A stretch of DNA of 64,000 bases from Candidatus Denitrolinea symbiosum (GTDB taxonomy: Bacteria; Chloroflexota; Anaerolineae; Anaerolineales; Villigracilaceae): contig BLAA01000001.1 of assembly GCA_017312345.1 (NCBI GenBank), positions 1,302,001 to 1,366,000 on the forward strand, in the 5' to 3' direction. The notes under the pieces were generated by a model, which saw only the letters and a list, made by a program, of their open reading frames with translations, was not told the origin of the DNA and searched no databases. The position numbers were made by a program, and so were the translations under genes. Below are positions 43,933 to 52,160 of the stretch, piece after piece; the stretch's first letter is position 1, and each line of letters begins with the position of its first letter.

Positions 43933-45566
43933 AGGGGAAAATCTACACCAATACCCATATCAGTATGGTCATCAGTGTGGGGATCAACGAAACCGAGTCC
44001 ATCACAAGTTTCATCGGTATGGGAATCACAGTGTTTCGCGGTTATTGCTTCCCGCTGTAACAAAATGTCCGCTTTAGTTTGCTCATCCAAACCCTGCTGA
44101 TGGTAGATTTCCACCAGCGCATTGGCGACCATCTGACGCGTCCGAGAGCGGTACAATTTTTCAGTGTAAAGCTCAATAATGAGCGGCTTGACGGAAGGTG
44201 AGCCGATTTTAGCCAAGGATTTAAGAGCAACATCTCTAAAATCATCTTTTTTGAATTTCTCCATAAGCGGCTCAACTGCCCGAGAATCGCCGATTTCGCC
44301 AAGTGTGTTGATAGCCCACAACTTCACATCGTTATCCGAATCCTTTAGTGCATTAACAAGCCGCTCAATAACAAGTGGATCGCCGATTTTTATCAAAGCT
44401 CTTAGAGCTGCCAGACGAACAGGACTATTGAAACTTAACTTTAAGTTACCCGTAACATGCTTGGACTCGGCCGCAAGCGCTTCGACAGCAGAAATCTCAC
44501 CAATTTCAGCGAGCGCATTAATGACCGAAATTCTCACGTTAGGGTCACCATCCTCAAGCGCAAAAATGAGTGGCTTTACAGCACGAGCGTCGCCAATCCT
44601 ACCAAGCACCTGGGCAGCAACCGCGCGCACACGGTTGAATTCACTGTGGAGAGCAGCAAGAAGTGCCTCAAGCGCAGGCGCACCGATATTAACAAGCGCA
44701 TCAGCAGCATCAGACTCATGAAACCGAAGTTCTCGAATCAGCGGCTCTACAGCACGGGTATCGCCAATCTTCCCCAACGCCTCAATAGTTGCGATGCCTA
44801 CTTCCATATCCTTAAGCATAGAGATGAGCGCATCCAAGGCGCGAGGATCGCCGATTTTGCCAAGCGCGTTAATGGCATCCAATCTGACACTAATATCCTC
44901 ATCACGGAGAGATTCGATTAGCAACTCAACAGAACGAGAATCTGCAATTTCAGAAAGAACTTTAATAACAGACAACTTCACATTGCGGCGCCCGTTTTTT
45001 AGTGCCGCTCCAAGCGGTTTTACAGCTGGTATGCCTATTTTAGCCAGCACATCAACCACCCCCTCACGGACCAACCCGTCTTGCAATTCAGCGATGAGTG
45101 GTTCTATGGCAGGATTCCCAATTTTACTCAAGGCTTCCGCCACTCCATCGCGGTCCCCAATTTCATACTTCAAGGCGGTTATGAGTGGTTCTATAGCAGG
45201 CGAACCAATTTCAATACATTCATTCCATTCTCGTTTGGCAATCCAATAAATGGCACTGCTTTCATCTTTACTAGGTTGCCAGCCAGTCTTTTCCAGCACA
45301 GATATTGCCGCGTTGCGTACATTTACATTGCCGTCCTGGAGCGCAGTGACGAGCGGCTCTGTAGCAGGCGCGCCAATTTTGACCAACGCGTTTGCCACCT
45401 CTTCACGAATATCATCATACCCGAGTATGGCAACAAGTGCCTCGATGGCATCCTCGCGTATGCTGGCGTCCTTTTTATAATCCAATGCCTTGATTAAGCC
45501 TTTTACATCATGCGTGGCTTTCAGTTTTTCAACATTGGGTTTAAACAAATCTTGTAAAAATGACAT
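43929..45566 (-). CDS. HEAT-repeat protein with His-X-Asp tail (HEAT-A)
   Basis: This 545-residue protein starts MSFLQDLFKPNVEKLKATHD. HEAT/PBS-lyase-type repeats (ALxKIGxPAxEPLIxAL) fill residues 25-500. The last 34 residues form a different, low-complexity tail with four His-X-Asp motifs (His512, 516, 530, 534) and the ending DDHTDMGIGVDFPL. The tail, not the repeats, is what it shares with HEAT-B besides the N-terminus. It is coupled to the kinase downstream. The adjacent radical SAM maturase suggests the tail is modified. AAAGGAG lies 6 nt before the ATG. Confidence 0.8.
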   Translation of the reverse strand: MSFLQDLFKPNVEKLKATHDVKGLIKALDYKKDASIREDAIEALVAILGYDDIREEVANALVKIGAPATEPLVTALQDGNVNVRNAAISVLEKTGWQPSKDESSAIYWIAKREWNECIEIGSPAIEPLITALKYEIGDRDGVAEALSKIGNPAIEPLIAELQDGLVREGVVDVLAKIGIPAVKPLGAALKNGRRNVKLSVIKVLSEIADSRSVELLIESLRDEDISVRLDAINALGKIGDPRALDALISMLKDMEVGIATIEALGKIGDTRAVEPLIRELRFHESDAADALVNIGAPALEALLAALHSEFNRVRAVAAQVLGRIGDARAVKPLIFALEDGDPNVRISVINALAEIGEISAVEALAAESKHVTGNLKLSFNSPVRLAALRALIKIGDPLVIERLVNALKDSDNDVKLWAINTLGEIGDSRAVEPLMEKFKKDDFRDVALKSLAKIGSPSVKPLIIELYTEKLYRSRTRQMVANALVEIYHQQGLDEQTKADILLQREAITAKHCDSHTDETCDGLGFVDPHTDDHTDMGIGVDFPL

Positions 45567-45583
45567 CGTAAACTCCTTTCATG

Positions 45584-45664
45584 TTCGTGCGACAATTTTC
45601 CAATGAGCGTGGATTTGCCGCCGCCGGGTCCGCCGGTTAGGACGATTAACAGGCAGGAGTTCAT
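45584..45664 (-). pseudogene. Truncated kinase remnant (P-loop end only)
   Basis: ATG 45664 overlaps the stop of HEAT-B exactly as the intact kinase overlaps HEAT-A. About 27 codons follow: VLTGGPGGGKSTLIGKLSHE is recognisably the first strand and P-loop of the kinase at 43932. The rest is missing; the sequence then runs into the ribosome site of HEAT-A. It is a relic of a duplicated HEAT-kinase pair. Confidence 0.75.
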
Positions 45665-47772
45665 AGCGGAAAATCAAGGCCAATGCCTATGTCCGTGTGT
45701 CCGCCGCTTTGGTCATTATGGCTCCCGCCACCGGTATCCAAATGATCTTGTGCGCCGGTAAAACATATTTTTATTCTGTCGGTATGCCAAGAGGGGTATT
45801 TCTTGGAATCTGTATGATGACTGTAGTCCCTGTGAGCCTCCATAATTATCTGCCGGTATTCTAGGATATCGCTCTTTTGCAGTTCGTTTAGCTTTCCAGA
45901 CTTGTACAAAGCCAATAACCGAGTAGCAGAAAATCTGCGAACATTGAGATCGAAATGATGGAGTGTTTCAACCAAAGGCTTAAAAGCAGGTGCGCCAATA
46001 GCATCAAGTTCCTGTGCGGCGATTTCCCGCTCTTTGCTATCCAGGCTCTTTGTAATCCAATAACGCGCTCCGTATTCATCCATGCCTGGCTTCCAACCTA
46101 ATTTTGCCAATGTTTTTATTACCTGTTTTTTCTGAGCGTGATTATTTTTCAGCGCAAGCTTTAGCGGCTCGATGGCAAGCACGCCTATCTCCACACAGCG
46201 ATCGAAATCGTTCTTCAGGATCCAATACTGTGCTCCATACTCATCGTTTTCAGGCAACCATCCGAGTTTAGCCAAGGCATCTACCGCCCCTTTTTGCATT
46301 TCCTGCCATGGACGACTCTTTACAGCGGTCACAAACGGTTCAACTACCTGTGGACCAATCCTGCCCAACTCTTCATACCCGCCACTTTGCATCCAGAAAA
46401 TTACGAGTGCCTCTGCAGCGCGCTTATCAGCTATTTTCCCAAGCGCCTTAGCAGCTGATCTTCTCAAGTTGTAGTCTTCATTGCTAAGCGCGTAAATCAA
46501 AGCGTCTATCACTTTAGCAGGTTCAATCTTAATTAGCGCCTTTGTAATTTTGCTTTGCCTTTCTTTATCCATTTTTTTAAGCGCGGCAATCAGTATGTCA
46601 ATGGAAGGTATGCCGATTTGGGCACAGGCTTCCCAGTTCTGTTTGGCAGCCCAATAAGCTGCGCCGAGATGATCTCCCCCAGGTTGCCAATGAAGCTTGT
46701 CCAATGATTCGGCCGCCGCCTTACAAACCGCATCATCTTCATCCTTGAGCGTTTCAACAAGCGGGTCGATTGCGCAGGCATCCTCAATCTTCCCCAAAAC
46801 TTCAGCGGCATTCATGCGAACGTAGGGGGTTTTATCCTTGAGGGCAACCACCAAGTGTTCAACCGCGCTGACATCGCGGATCTCTCCCAGCACTTCAGTC
46901 GCAATCTGGCGTATATCTTTGTTGCCGTCTTTAAGTGCGGCAATAAGCTGTGAGACGGCGTGAGCGCCTCCGATCATTTTTAGCGCATCGACAACAACTC
47001 TGCGCAACTCCTTGTTTTTCGCCGCAGGAAGGAGTATTTCAACTGCGCTGGTGTCACCAATCTTCCCTAGAGACTTGGCAATGACCTGACGAAATTGGGC
47101 ATTTTGAATCTTGAATTTGGCAATAAGCGGCTTAACCGCGCGGGGATCCCTGATATTCCCTAGCGCTTCGATTGCCTCTAATTGCACTCGATTACTTCGA
47201 TCCGTAAGCGCGGCGATGAGCGGTTCAACAGCGCGAGCATCTCCAAGTTTTCCCAGCGCCTCGGCGGCAGCCTCACGAACATCATCCTGGCTATCCTGTA
47301 GCACAACAAGGAGCGGTTCAACAGCTTTTGTCCTGTCCATGCTACCTAACGATATAGCTGCAGACTTGCGTACGGTTTTATTTTCATCTTTGAGTGTGGC
47401 AATCAGTGGCTCAGTAAAACACCTATTTGCAGAATTTCCCACCGTCAAGGCAACCACCTCTCGCACTTGGTCATTACCATCCAAGAGTGCTGTAATTAGC
47501 GCTTCTACAGTGAATCCGCTGGTTCTTACTCCGTTGATTTTTACAAGGGCTATGGCTGCATTAAGTCGCACGCCGAAGTGGTCATCCTTGAGAGCATCGA
47601 TAAGCGGTTTGACGGCGCCATCATCCCCAATAATCCCCAGAGCGTTTGCCGCCTCCAAACGGACTCTCGATTCTTTCTGATAACCCAATGCCTTATATAA
47701 ACCTTTGACATCACGCGCAGATTTCAACTTTTCCACGTTAGGTGGACCAAACAAGCCTTGTAAGAATGACAT
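45661..47772 (-). CDS. HEAT-repeat protein with His-X-Asp tail (HEAT-B)
   Basis: This 703-residue protein starts MSFLQGLFGPPNVEKLKSAR. About 600 residues of HEAT repeats follow, with interspersed Trp-containing variants (LDKLHWQPGGDHLGAAYW). The tail, residues 647-703, has six His-X-Asp motifs (His647, 653, 663, 677, 685, 692) and ends GGHTDIGIGLDFPL, matching HEAT-A. ATG 47772 is preferred by comparison with HEAT-A and by GGAG 6 nt upstream; ATG 47775 is adjacent. It overlaps the radical SAM stop, so synthesis is coupled to the putative modifying enzyme. Confidence 0.8.
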   Translation of the reverse strand: MSFLQGLFGPPNVEKLKSARDVKGLYKALGYQKESRVRLEAANALGIIGDDGAVKPLIDALKDDHFGVRLNAAIALVKINGVRTSGFTVEALITALLDGNDQVREVVALTVGNSANRCFTEPLIATLKDENKTVRKSAAISLGSMDRTKAVEPLLVVLQDSQDDVREAAAEALGKLGDARAVEPLIAALTDRSNRVQLEAIEALGNIRDPRAVKPLIAKFKIQNAQFRQVIAKSLGKIGDTSAVEILLPAAKNKELRRVVVDALKMIGGAHAVSQLIAALKDGNKDIRQIATEVLGEIRDVSAVEHLVVALKDKTPYVRMNAAEVLGKIEDACAIDPLVETLKDEDDAVCKAAAESLDKLHWQPGGDHLGAAYWAAKQNWEACAQIGIPSIDILIAALKKMDKERQSKITKALIKIEPAKVIDALIYALSNEDYNLRRSAAKALGKIADKRAAEALVIFWMQSGGYEELGRIGPQVVEPFVTAVKSRPWQEMQKGAVDALAKLGWLPENDEYGAQYWILKNDFDRCVEIGVLAIEPLKLALKNNHAQKKQVIKTLAKLGWKPGMDEYGARYWITKSLDSKEREIAAQELDAIGAPAFKPLVETLHHFDLNVRRFSATRLLALYKSGKLNELQKSDILEYRQIIMEAHRDYSHHTDSKKYPSWHTDRIKICFTGAQDHLDTGGGSHNDQSGGHTDIGIGLDFPL

Positions 47773-50171
47773 CATAAACTCCTTTCAACTTCGAGCGGAA
47801 AATCAGAAATGAGCAAAGGCAATTTGGCTATCTGCCATTGCTCGACACTCACATCCAACACATCCAACGCGCTCAACAACAATCCGTTTGCCCGCTGGTA
47901 CAAGGCGGAGCAGTCACGCGGCGGGGCGTTGGGGTCTTCGGCGGAACTTCCCCAGGCGCGGCAAAAGCCTCCGCAGAGGTAGCGCAGGTCGCAGGCGCGG
48001 CACTGCGCATTGCTGTCCACGGTGGCAAGGCGGTAGGCATCGTTGCGCTTAATCACGGTGGGCAGTCCTTCATGCAGGGCGTTTCCCAAATGGCTGCGCG
48101 CGCCCATCAGCGCATGGCAGGGATAGCAATTCCCATCGGGCGCAATATACAGGTTCATGCCCAGTCCACAGGTGGAGGCGGGGTCGGCGGCGCGCGCCAG
48201 TTTTTCTTCGTCGTCATCCAGCGATGAGGAAAAGTCATGCGACAGGATCAATCCTGCGGCGCGTCCGATGGGCAGGGTCATTTTGATGCGCGATTCGATT
48301 CCGAGTTCCTCCGCCAGCGCGCGCACAGCATCGTCCGCCGCGCCCTCCGCTTCGGCGGCGGTCAACGTGGCGGCGATCGAAATTCCCAGACCTGACAGGC
48401 TTTGGAACCCTGTCAGGTCTTTTAGATTAGAGACCGTTCGCTGATATGTCCCCCTCCCGCGCCGCGCGTTGTGGGTCGCTTCATCGCCGTCCACGCTCAC
48501 CACCACGAGATCGAAAGCGCGCGCGATTCTTTCCAGCAGGGCTTCGTCCAGCGGCAGGGCAAGGTTGGTGCGCAAGACGAACTTCATCGGTTTCAATTGC
48601 GGGCGCAGTTCGGCAAGCGTGTCCAGCAGGAAGTCGCGCTGCGGGTGTGCCAGCGGTTCGCCGCCTGTGATGACCAGTTTGGCGAAGCCCGCCTGCGCAG
48701 CTTCCTCCGCCATGCGTTTTACGGATGGGACATCCAGCGCGAGTTTGTTCTCCTCGCCCGCGCGGGCATAACAATGGTCACAGCGCAGGTTGCAGGCGTA
48801 GGTCACGTGCAGGTAGGCGTTGAGCAGGCGACCCTGCGGCTGTTCATCCAACCTGCGGCGCAGGGCGCGCAGACTGCCGAGCGCGGTTTCGCGGCGCGTC
48901 ACCAAGCCGGCCGCGTCCAGTTTTTCGATGGCCTCTTCGACGCTGGAACTGCAGCCCAACGCTGCGGCGGCGACGATCTGCCGCGCCTGTTTCGCCGTTT
49001 GGGAGGGGTGTGTCTCGCCGCGCATGATTTGCAGGAGATTCCCGCGCCGCAACAATCCGCCGCCTCTGCTCGAAATCACCGCTTGCATGTTTTCATCCGA
49101 AAAGACCTGCGCCAGCGCCTGATCCGAGATATGATCGAACAGCCGTTTATAGGCGGGACAGCGCGGGTCGCGCCCGTTCTCCCCGACGGAGATGGCGTTA
49201 TAGGGACAACCCCCGCGGCAGACATTCCACCACGCGCAGTCGCCGCATTCCACTTTTGCCTGTGCGTCGCGCGCTTCCAATCGCTTCCACGCGGCGGATT
49301 CTTTCAAGTCCGCCATCGTGGGCGAATCCTGTACCCAACCCAAGCGCCATTCAGGCTGGGTGACAAAACGGTTGCACGAGAAAATCCCGCCGTCGGGCGT
49401 GACGGTCAGGTAATCGCCAAGACAATCGGAGAAGGTACACAGCCCGCCCACCCCCGCCGAGATACTGCGGGCAATCTGGTCAAAGGTGGAGACGCGGATA
49501 CGGGAGATGTTTTCAAGGTAATGATCAAAGAGGCGCACCAAGAGGTTGCCAGATTCGTCGGGAGTCAAGACTTCCGAAGTCTCCGAGACTTCGGAAGTCT
49601 GTAGTTTTCCCACCACCTCATGCACACTGAACGACAATCCTTTTTGCGCGAAGAAATCGAAGATGGCTTCCGCGCGCGGCGCGGATTGGCGCGTGAAAGT
49701 GGCGATGACGCCCGCGGAAATTCCATGCCCCTGTGCGCGTTCGATTCCCGCCATCGTCCGCGCGAAATAGCCCTTGCCCCTCTGCGCGTCGTTCACTTCT
49801 TCGAAACCGTCGAGACTCGTCCCAATCGAAACGTCATACTCGCGGAATAACTCGCACAGTTCGTCGGTCAACAGCCACAGGTTGCTTTGAATCGAAAACT
49901 TGACCTTACGCGGAGCGAGTCCCTGCCGCAGGATGGGCAGCGCCAGCCGATAAAAATCAGCGCCCGGCACAAGGGGTTCGCCGCCGTGGAATGTGAGTTC
50001 CAGTGGCTCCCTGTTACCGAGCGCAGTCTGCCAGCATATGATGGATTCAACCATCTCCTGCTTCATGGTTGCTCCGCCTGTGTGCGGTCCGAAACAATAT
50101 GAACACTTCGCAGGACACGCCAGCGAAGGGATAAGTATCAAATGGGTTGACATTAGCGTCGCTTCAAGCAA
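47772..50171 (-). CDS. Maturase with two radical SAM/SPASM domains
   Basis: This 799-residue protein has two complete radical SAM sites: Cys19-Cys23-Cys26 (CPAKCSYC) and Cys460-Cys464-Cys467 (CNLRCDHC), each with a GGEP motif. Each is followed by a SPASM-like Cys cluster (CGDCAWWNVCRGGC near 309-322; CRACDLRYLCGGFC near the C-terminus). A helical, winged-helix-like linker (about 395-445) joins the halves. Such enzymes install cross-links in peptides. The start may be TTG 50171 (GAGGG 7 nt upstream) or ATG 50153. Its C-terminal ISDFPLEVERSL echoes the DFPL end of the HEAT proteins. Two in-frame palindromes interrupt it. Confidence 0.8.
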   Translation of the reverse strand: MLEATLMSTHLILIPSLACPAKCSYCFGPHTGGATMKQEMVESIICWQTALGNREPLELTFHGGEPLVPGADFYRLALPILRQGLAPRKVKFSIQSNLWLLTDELCELFREYDVSIGTSLDGFEEVNDAQRGKGYFARTMAGIERAQGHGISAGVIATFTRQSAPRAEAIFDFFAQKGLSFSVHEVVGKLQTSEVSETSEVLTPDESGNLLVRLFDHYLENISRIRVSTFDQIARSISAGVGGLCTFSDCLGDYLTVTPDGGIFSCNRFVTQPEWRLGWVQDSPTMADLKESAAWKRLEARDAQAKVECGDCAWWNVCRGGCPYNAISVGENGRDPRCPAYKRLFDHISDQALAQVFSDENMQAVISSRGGGLLRRGNLLQIMRGETHPSQTAKQARQIVAAAALGCSSSVEEAIEKLDAAGLVTRRETALGSLRALRRRLDEQPQGRLLNAYLHVTYACNLRCDHCYARAGEENKLALDVPSVKRMAEEAAQAGFAKLVITGGEPLAHPQRDFLLDTLAELRPQLKPMKFVLRTNLALPLDEALLERIARAFDLVVVSVDGDEATHNARRGRGTYQRTVSNLKDLTGFQSLSGLGISIAATLTAAEAEGAADDAVRALAEELGIESRIKMTLPIGRAAGLILSHDFSSSLDDDEEKLARAADPASTCGLGMNLYIAPDGNCYPCHALMGARSHLGNALHEGLPTVIKRNDAYRLATVDSNAQCRACDLRYLCGGFCRAWGSSAEDPNAPPRDCSALYQRANGLLLSALDVLDVSVEQWQIAKLPLLISDFPLEVERSL
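48388..48420. repeat. Palindromic element inside the maturase gene (first)
   Basis: Perfect 12-bp arms AGACCTGACAGG (48388-48399) and CCTGTCAGGTCT (48409-48420) with a 9-nt loop. It is translated in frame as KDLTGFQSLSG (about residues 584-595). The palindrome looks like the dispersed repeats of many Chloroflexota genomes. Confidence 0.75.
49568..49600. repeat. Palindromic element inside the maturase gene (second)
   Basis: Perfect 15-bp arms AGACTTCCGAAGTCT (49568-49582) and AGACTTCGGAAGTCT (49586-49600) with loop CCG. It is translated in frame as the repeated peptide TSEVSETSEV (residues 191-201). Unrelated in sequence to the other palindrome. Confidence 0.8.
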
Positions 50172-50414
50172 TCCCTCACATTTTTATTCCAGGAAGGTGC
50201 TGACGGTAATGACGGATCCGTTACAAAAGACTTCCGCTTGATGATCATGAAGAGTACAGAAAGTCTTCCACAAATGATACTACCTTTTGGTTGTTTGTGA
50301 AACTAGGAACTAGCATCTGAGCTTATACAGAATCCTGGTATTGGCCAATTAAAAAAACCATTATTAGCGACACCTGCAGGATACCCCAGAGGGTGTTTTT
50401 GTATCATCTGCCGC
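50172..50414. other. Divergent intergenic region
   Basis: This region separates the - strand maturase from the + strand VirB4-like gene. A weak terminator-like hairpin (ACACC with GGTGT near 50367-50395, then T5) ends just before the + strand gene. I see AT-rich sequence but no confident promoter for either direction. Confidence 0.4.
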
Positions 50415-52160
50415 ATGTCTCAACCCCAAGACCAATTCGCTGCCAGCCTCGCCTCCGAAGCCGTGGAGATTCAGGAAGATCATCTGCTCTTTCCGGGCGG
50501 ATACCTGCTGCCTCTCTCGGCGCGCGGCAGCGGCGTGCCCGGTCAGACAGACCGGCCTTGGTCGCGCCTCACGGCAGAGGTTTTCTATCCCAACCTGCCA
50601 GTGATTTACTCATTATCGTTGCGCCGCGAACCACCGGATGTATTGCGCGGCTCCTTGCGCGCGAGGCGTACGCTCTTCGAAGGCTTCATGATGGCGCTGG
50701 CTGAGAAGACCGGCCGCCGTCCCTCGATGGCCGAGCGCGCCTCCGACTCGGCGATGGACGCGGCCGAGTCTGAACTCACCTTCGGGAAACCGGCATTTCG
50801 TATCGCACTTCTCGCGGGACTGTTCGTGGAACGAGATCGCTTCAATGAAGCCGAAGCCGCGCGGCGCGTGATCGAATCGCAGCTACGCGCGCGCGGCCTG
50901 ACGGCCCAGCGCCTGTTCTACATCGCGGAGCGCGCCCTGCACCATTTTCAACCGGGAGGAAAACTCTTTCCGGGATTGGATGAACCAACCCTTTTTCTCG
51001 AAGAAACCCTTCCACTTCTACCCGCGCCTTCGCGCCAGGTATTGCCTGCCGAAGACTCGGTCTGGATCGGAACACATGCGCGGGATGGCCGGGATGTGCA
51101 TTTTTCCTTCACCAGGGGACTCGATCCGAATGTCCCGCCGCCTCCACATGCCACCACTTTGATTCTGGGCGAACCCGGTTCCGGCAAGACCACGCTCCTG
51201 CGCTGGATCATGCTGCAACGACTTCTGCAAGGCCGTACTGTGATCTCCATCGACCCGGAGGGCGAGAATAACCGCTTGTGTGAGGCCGTGGGAGGGAGAG
51301 TCATACCCGCTGGCATTCCCGAAGATAAAGACACCTGCCTGATCCAACCCCTGCAGGGCGAGAACCCGGCTGAAATGTTATTGGCTGCGCGCTTCCTCAT
51401 CGCCGCGCTTGCAGGCGAATCAGTTCTTTCTCCCGGTGTGCAGGCCGCATTACACGAAGCGGTGAAACGTAGGTGGGAGCGGCGGCCCGGTCCCTGTTCC
51501 ATCGCCGAACTGGTGGAGACGCTTGGCACGCTCAATGTTCCAGAGGCTGCCATGCCTCTGGCGCTCCTGCGTCCATTCATGCGCGGCGGTTTGTTTGAGG
51601 GCTTCTTCGATCGTCCCAAGGCATTGCTCTCGCCGCATTTCCCTGCCGGCCAGTGGTGGAACTTCGATCTGTCCTCGTTACGTGAAGAGAACCGCGCCAT
51701 CGTGCATGCCGTACTGGCGTGGTTCCTGTATCACGCCGTGACGATTGGCAGACAACCGATGGACATCTTCATCGATGAAGGCTGGCGTCTCTTACGCAGC
51801 GGTCCGTTCACCGATCTGCTGGACGAACTCGGACGGCGGGCGCGCAAGCGCGGCGTGGGCGTGACCTTGATCACCCACCTGCCGGCCGACCTATTGAAGA
51901 ATCCCACCTCCTTGAGTCTGGCCTCCACCGCCTTCATCGGCCGGCTCGGACCGGACGAAGCCTTTGCCTTTTATCGTTCACTGGGCGTCCCCGAAAGCGA
52001 AGCGCGCAAGAACGCCGAGATGACCTCGCGTCTACCGCCGCGGGTCTTCCTGGCCGCGCCTTCGGGCGGACGCGGCGCGCTCTTTCCTGTTCTCGTTTCC
52101 ATTCCACCCGCCTGGCTGCAATTCTTGAAACAACTCGGCGCCACGGGGATCCTGCGATGA
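50415..52160 (+). CDS. VirB4/TraC-like conjugation ATPase
   Basis: This 581-residue protein has Walker A GEPGSGKTT near residue 252 and Walker B DIFIDEGWRLL near 450, followed by a VTLITHLPADLL sensor. It belongs to the VirB4/TraG P-loop group that energises type IV secretion. The non-catalytic N-terminal domain is short, consistent with the separate small protein at 39690. It is overlapped by the next gene (ATGATG). Confidence 0.75.
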   Translation: MSQPQDQFAASLASEAVEIQEDHLLFPGGYLLPLSARGSGVPGQTDRPWSRLTAEVFYPNLPVIYSLSLRREPPDVLRGSLRARRTLFEGFMMALAEKTGRRPSMAERASDSAMDAAESELTFGKPAFRIALLAGLFVERDRFNEAEAARRVIESQLRARGLTAQRLFYIAERALHHFQPGGKLFPGLDEPTLFLEETLPLLPAPSRQVLPAEDSVWIGTHARDGRDVHFSFTRGLDPNVPPPPHATTLILGEPGSGKTTLLRWIMLQRLLQGRTVISIDPEGENNRLCEAVGGRVIPAGIPEDKDTCLIQPLQGENPAEMLLAARFLIAALAGESVLSPGVQAALHEAVKRRWERRPGPCSIAELVETLGTLNVPEAAMPLALLRPFMRGGLFEGFFDRPKALLSPHFPAGQWWNFDLSSLREENRAIVHAVLAWFLYHAVTIGRQPMDIFIDEGWRLLRSGPFTDLLDELGRRARKRGVGVTLITHLPADLLKNPTSLSLASTAFIGRLGPDEAFAFYRSLGVPESEARKNAEMTSRLPPRVFLAAPSGGRGALFPVLVSIPPAWLQFLKQLGATGILR

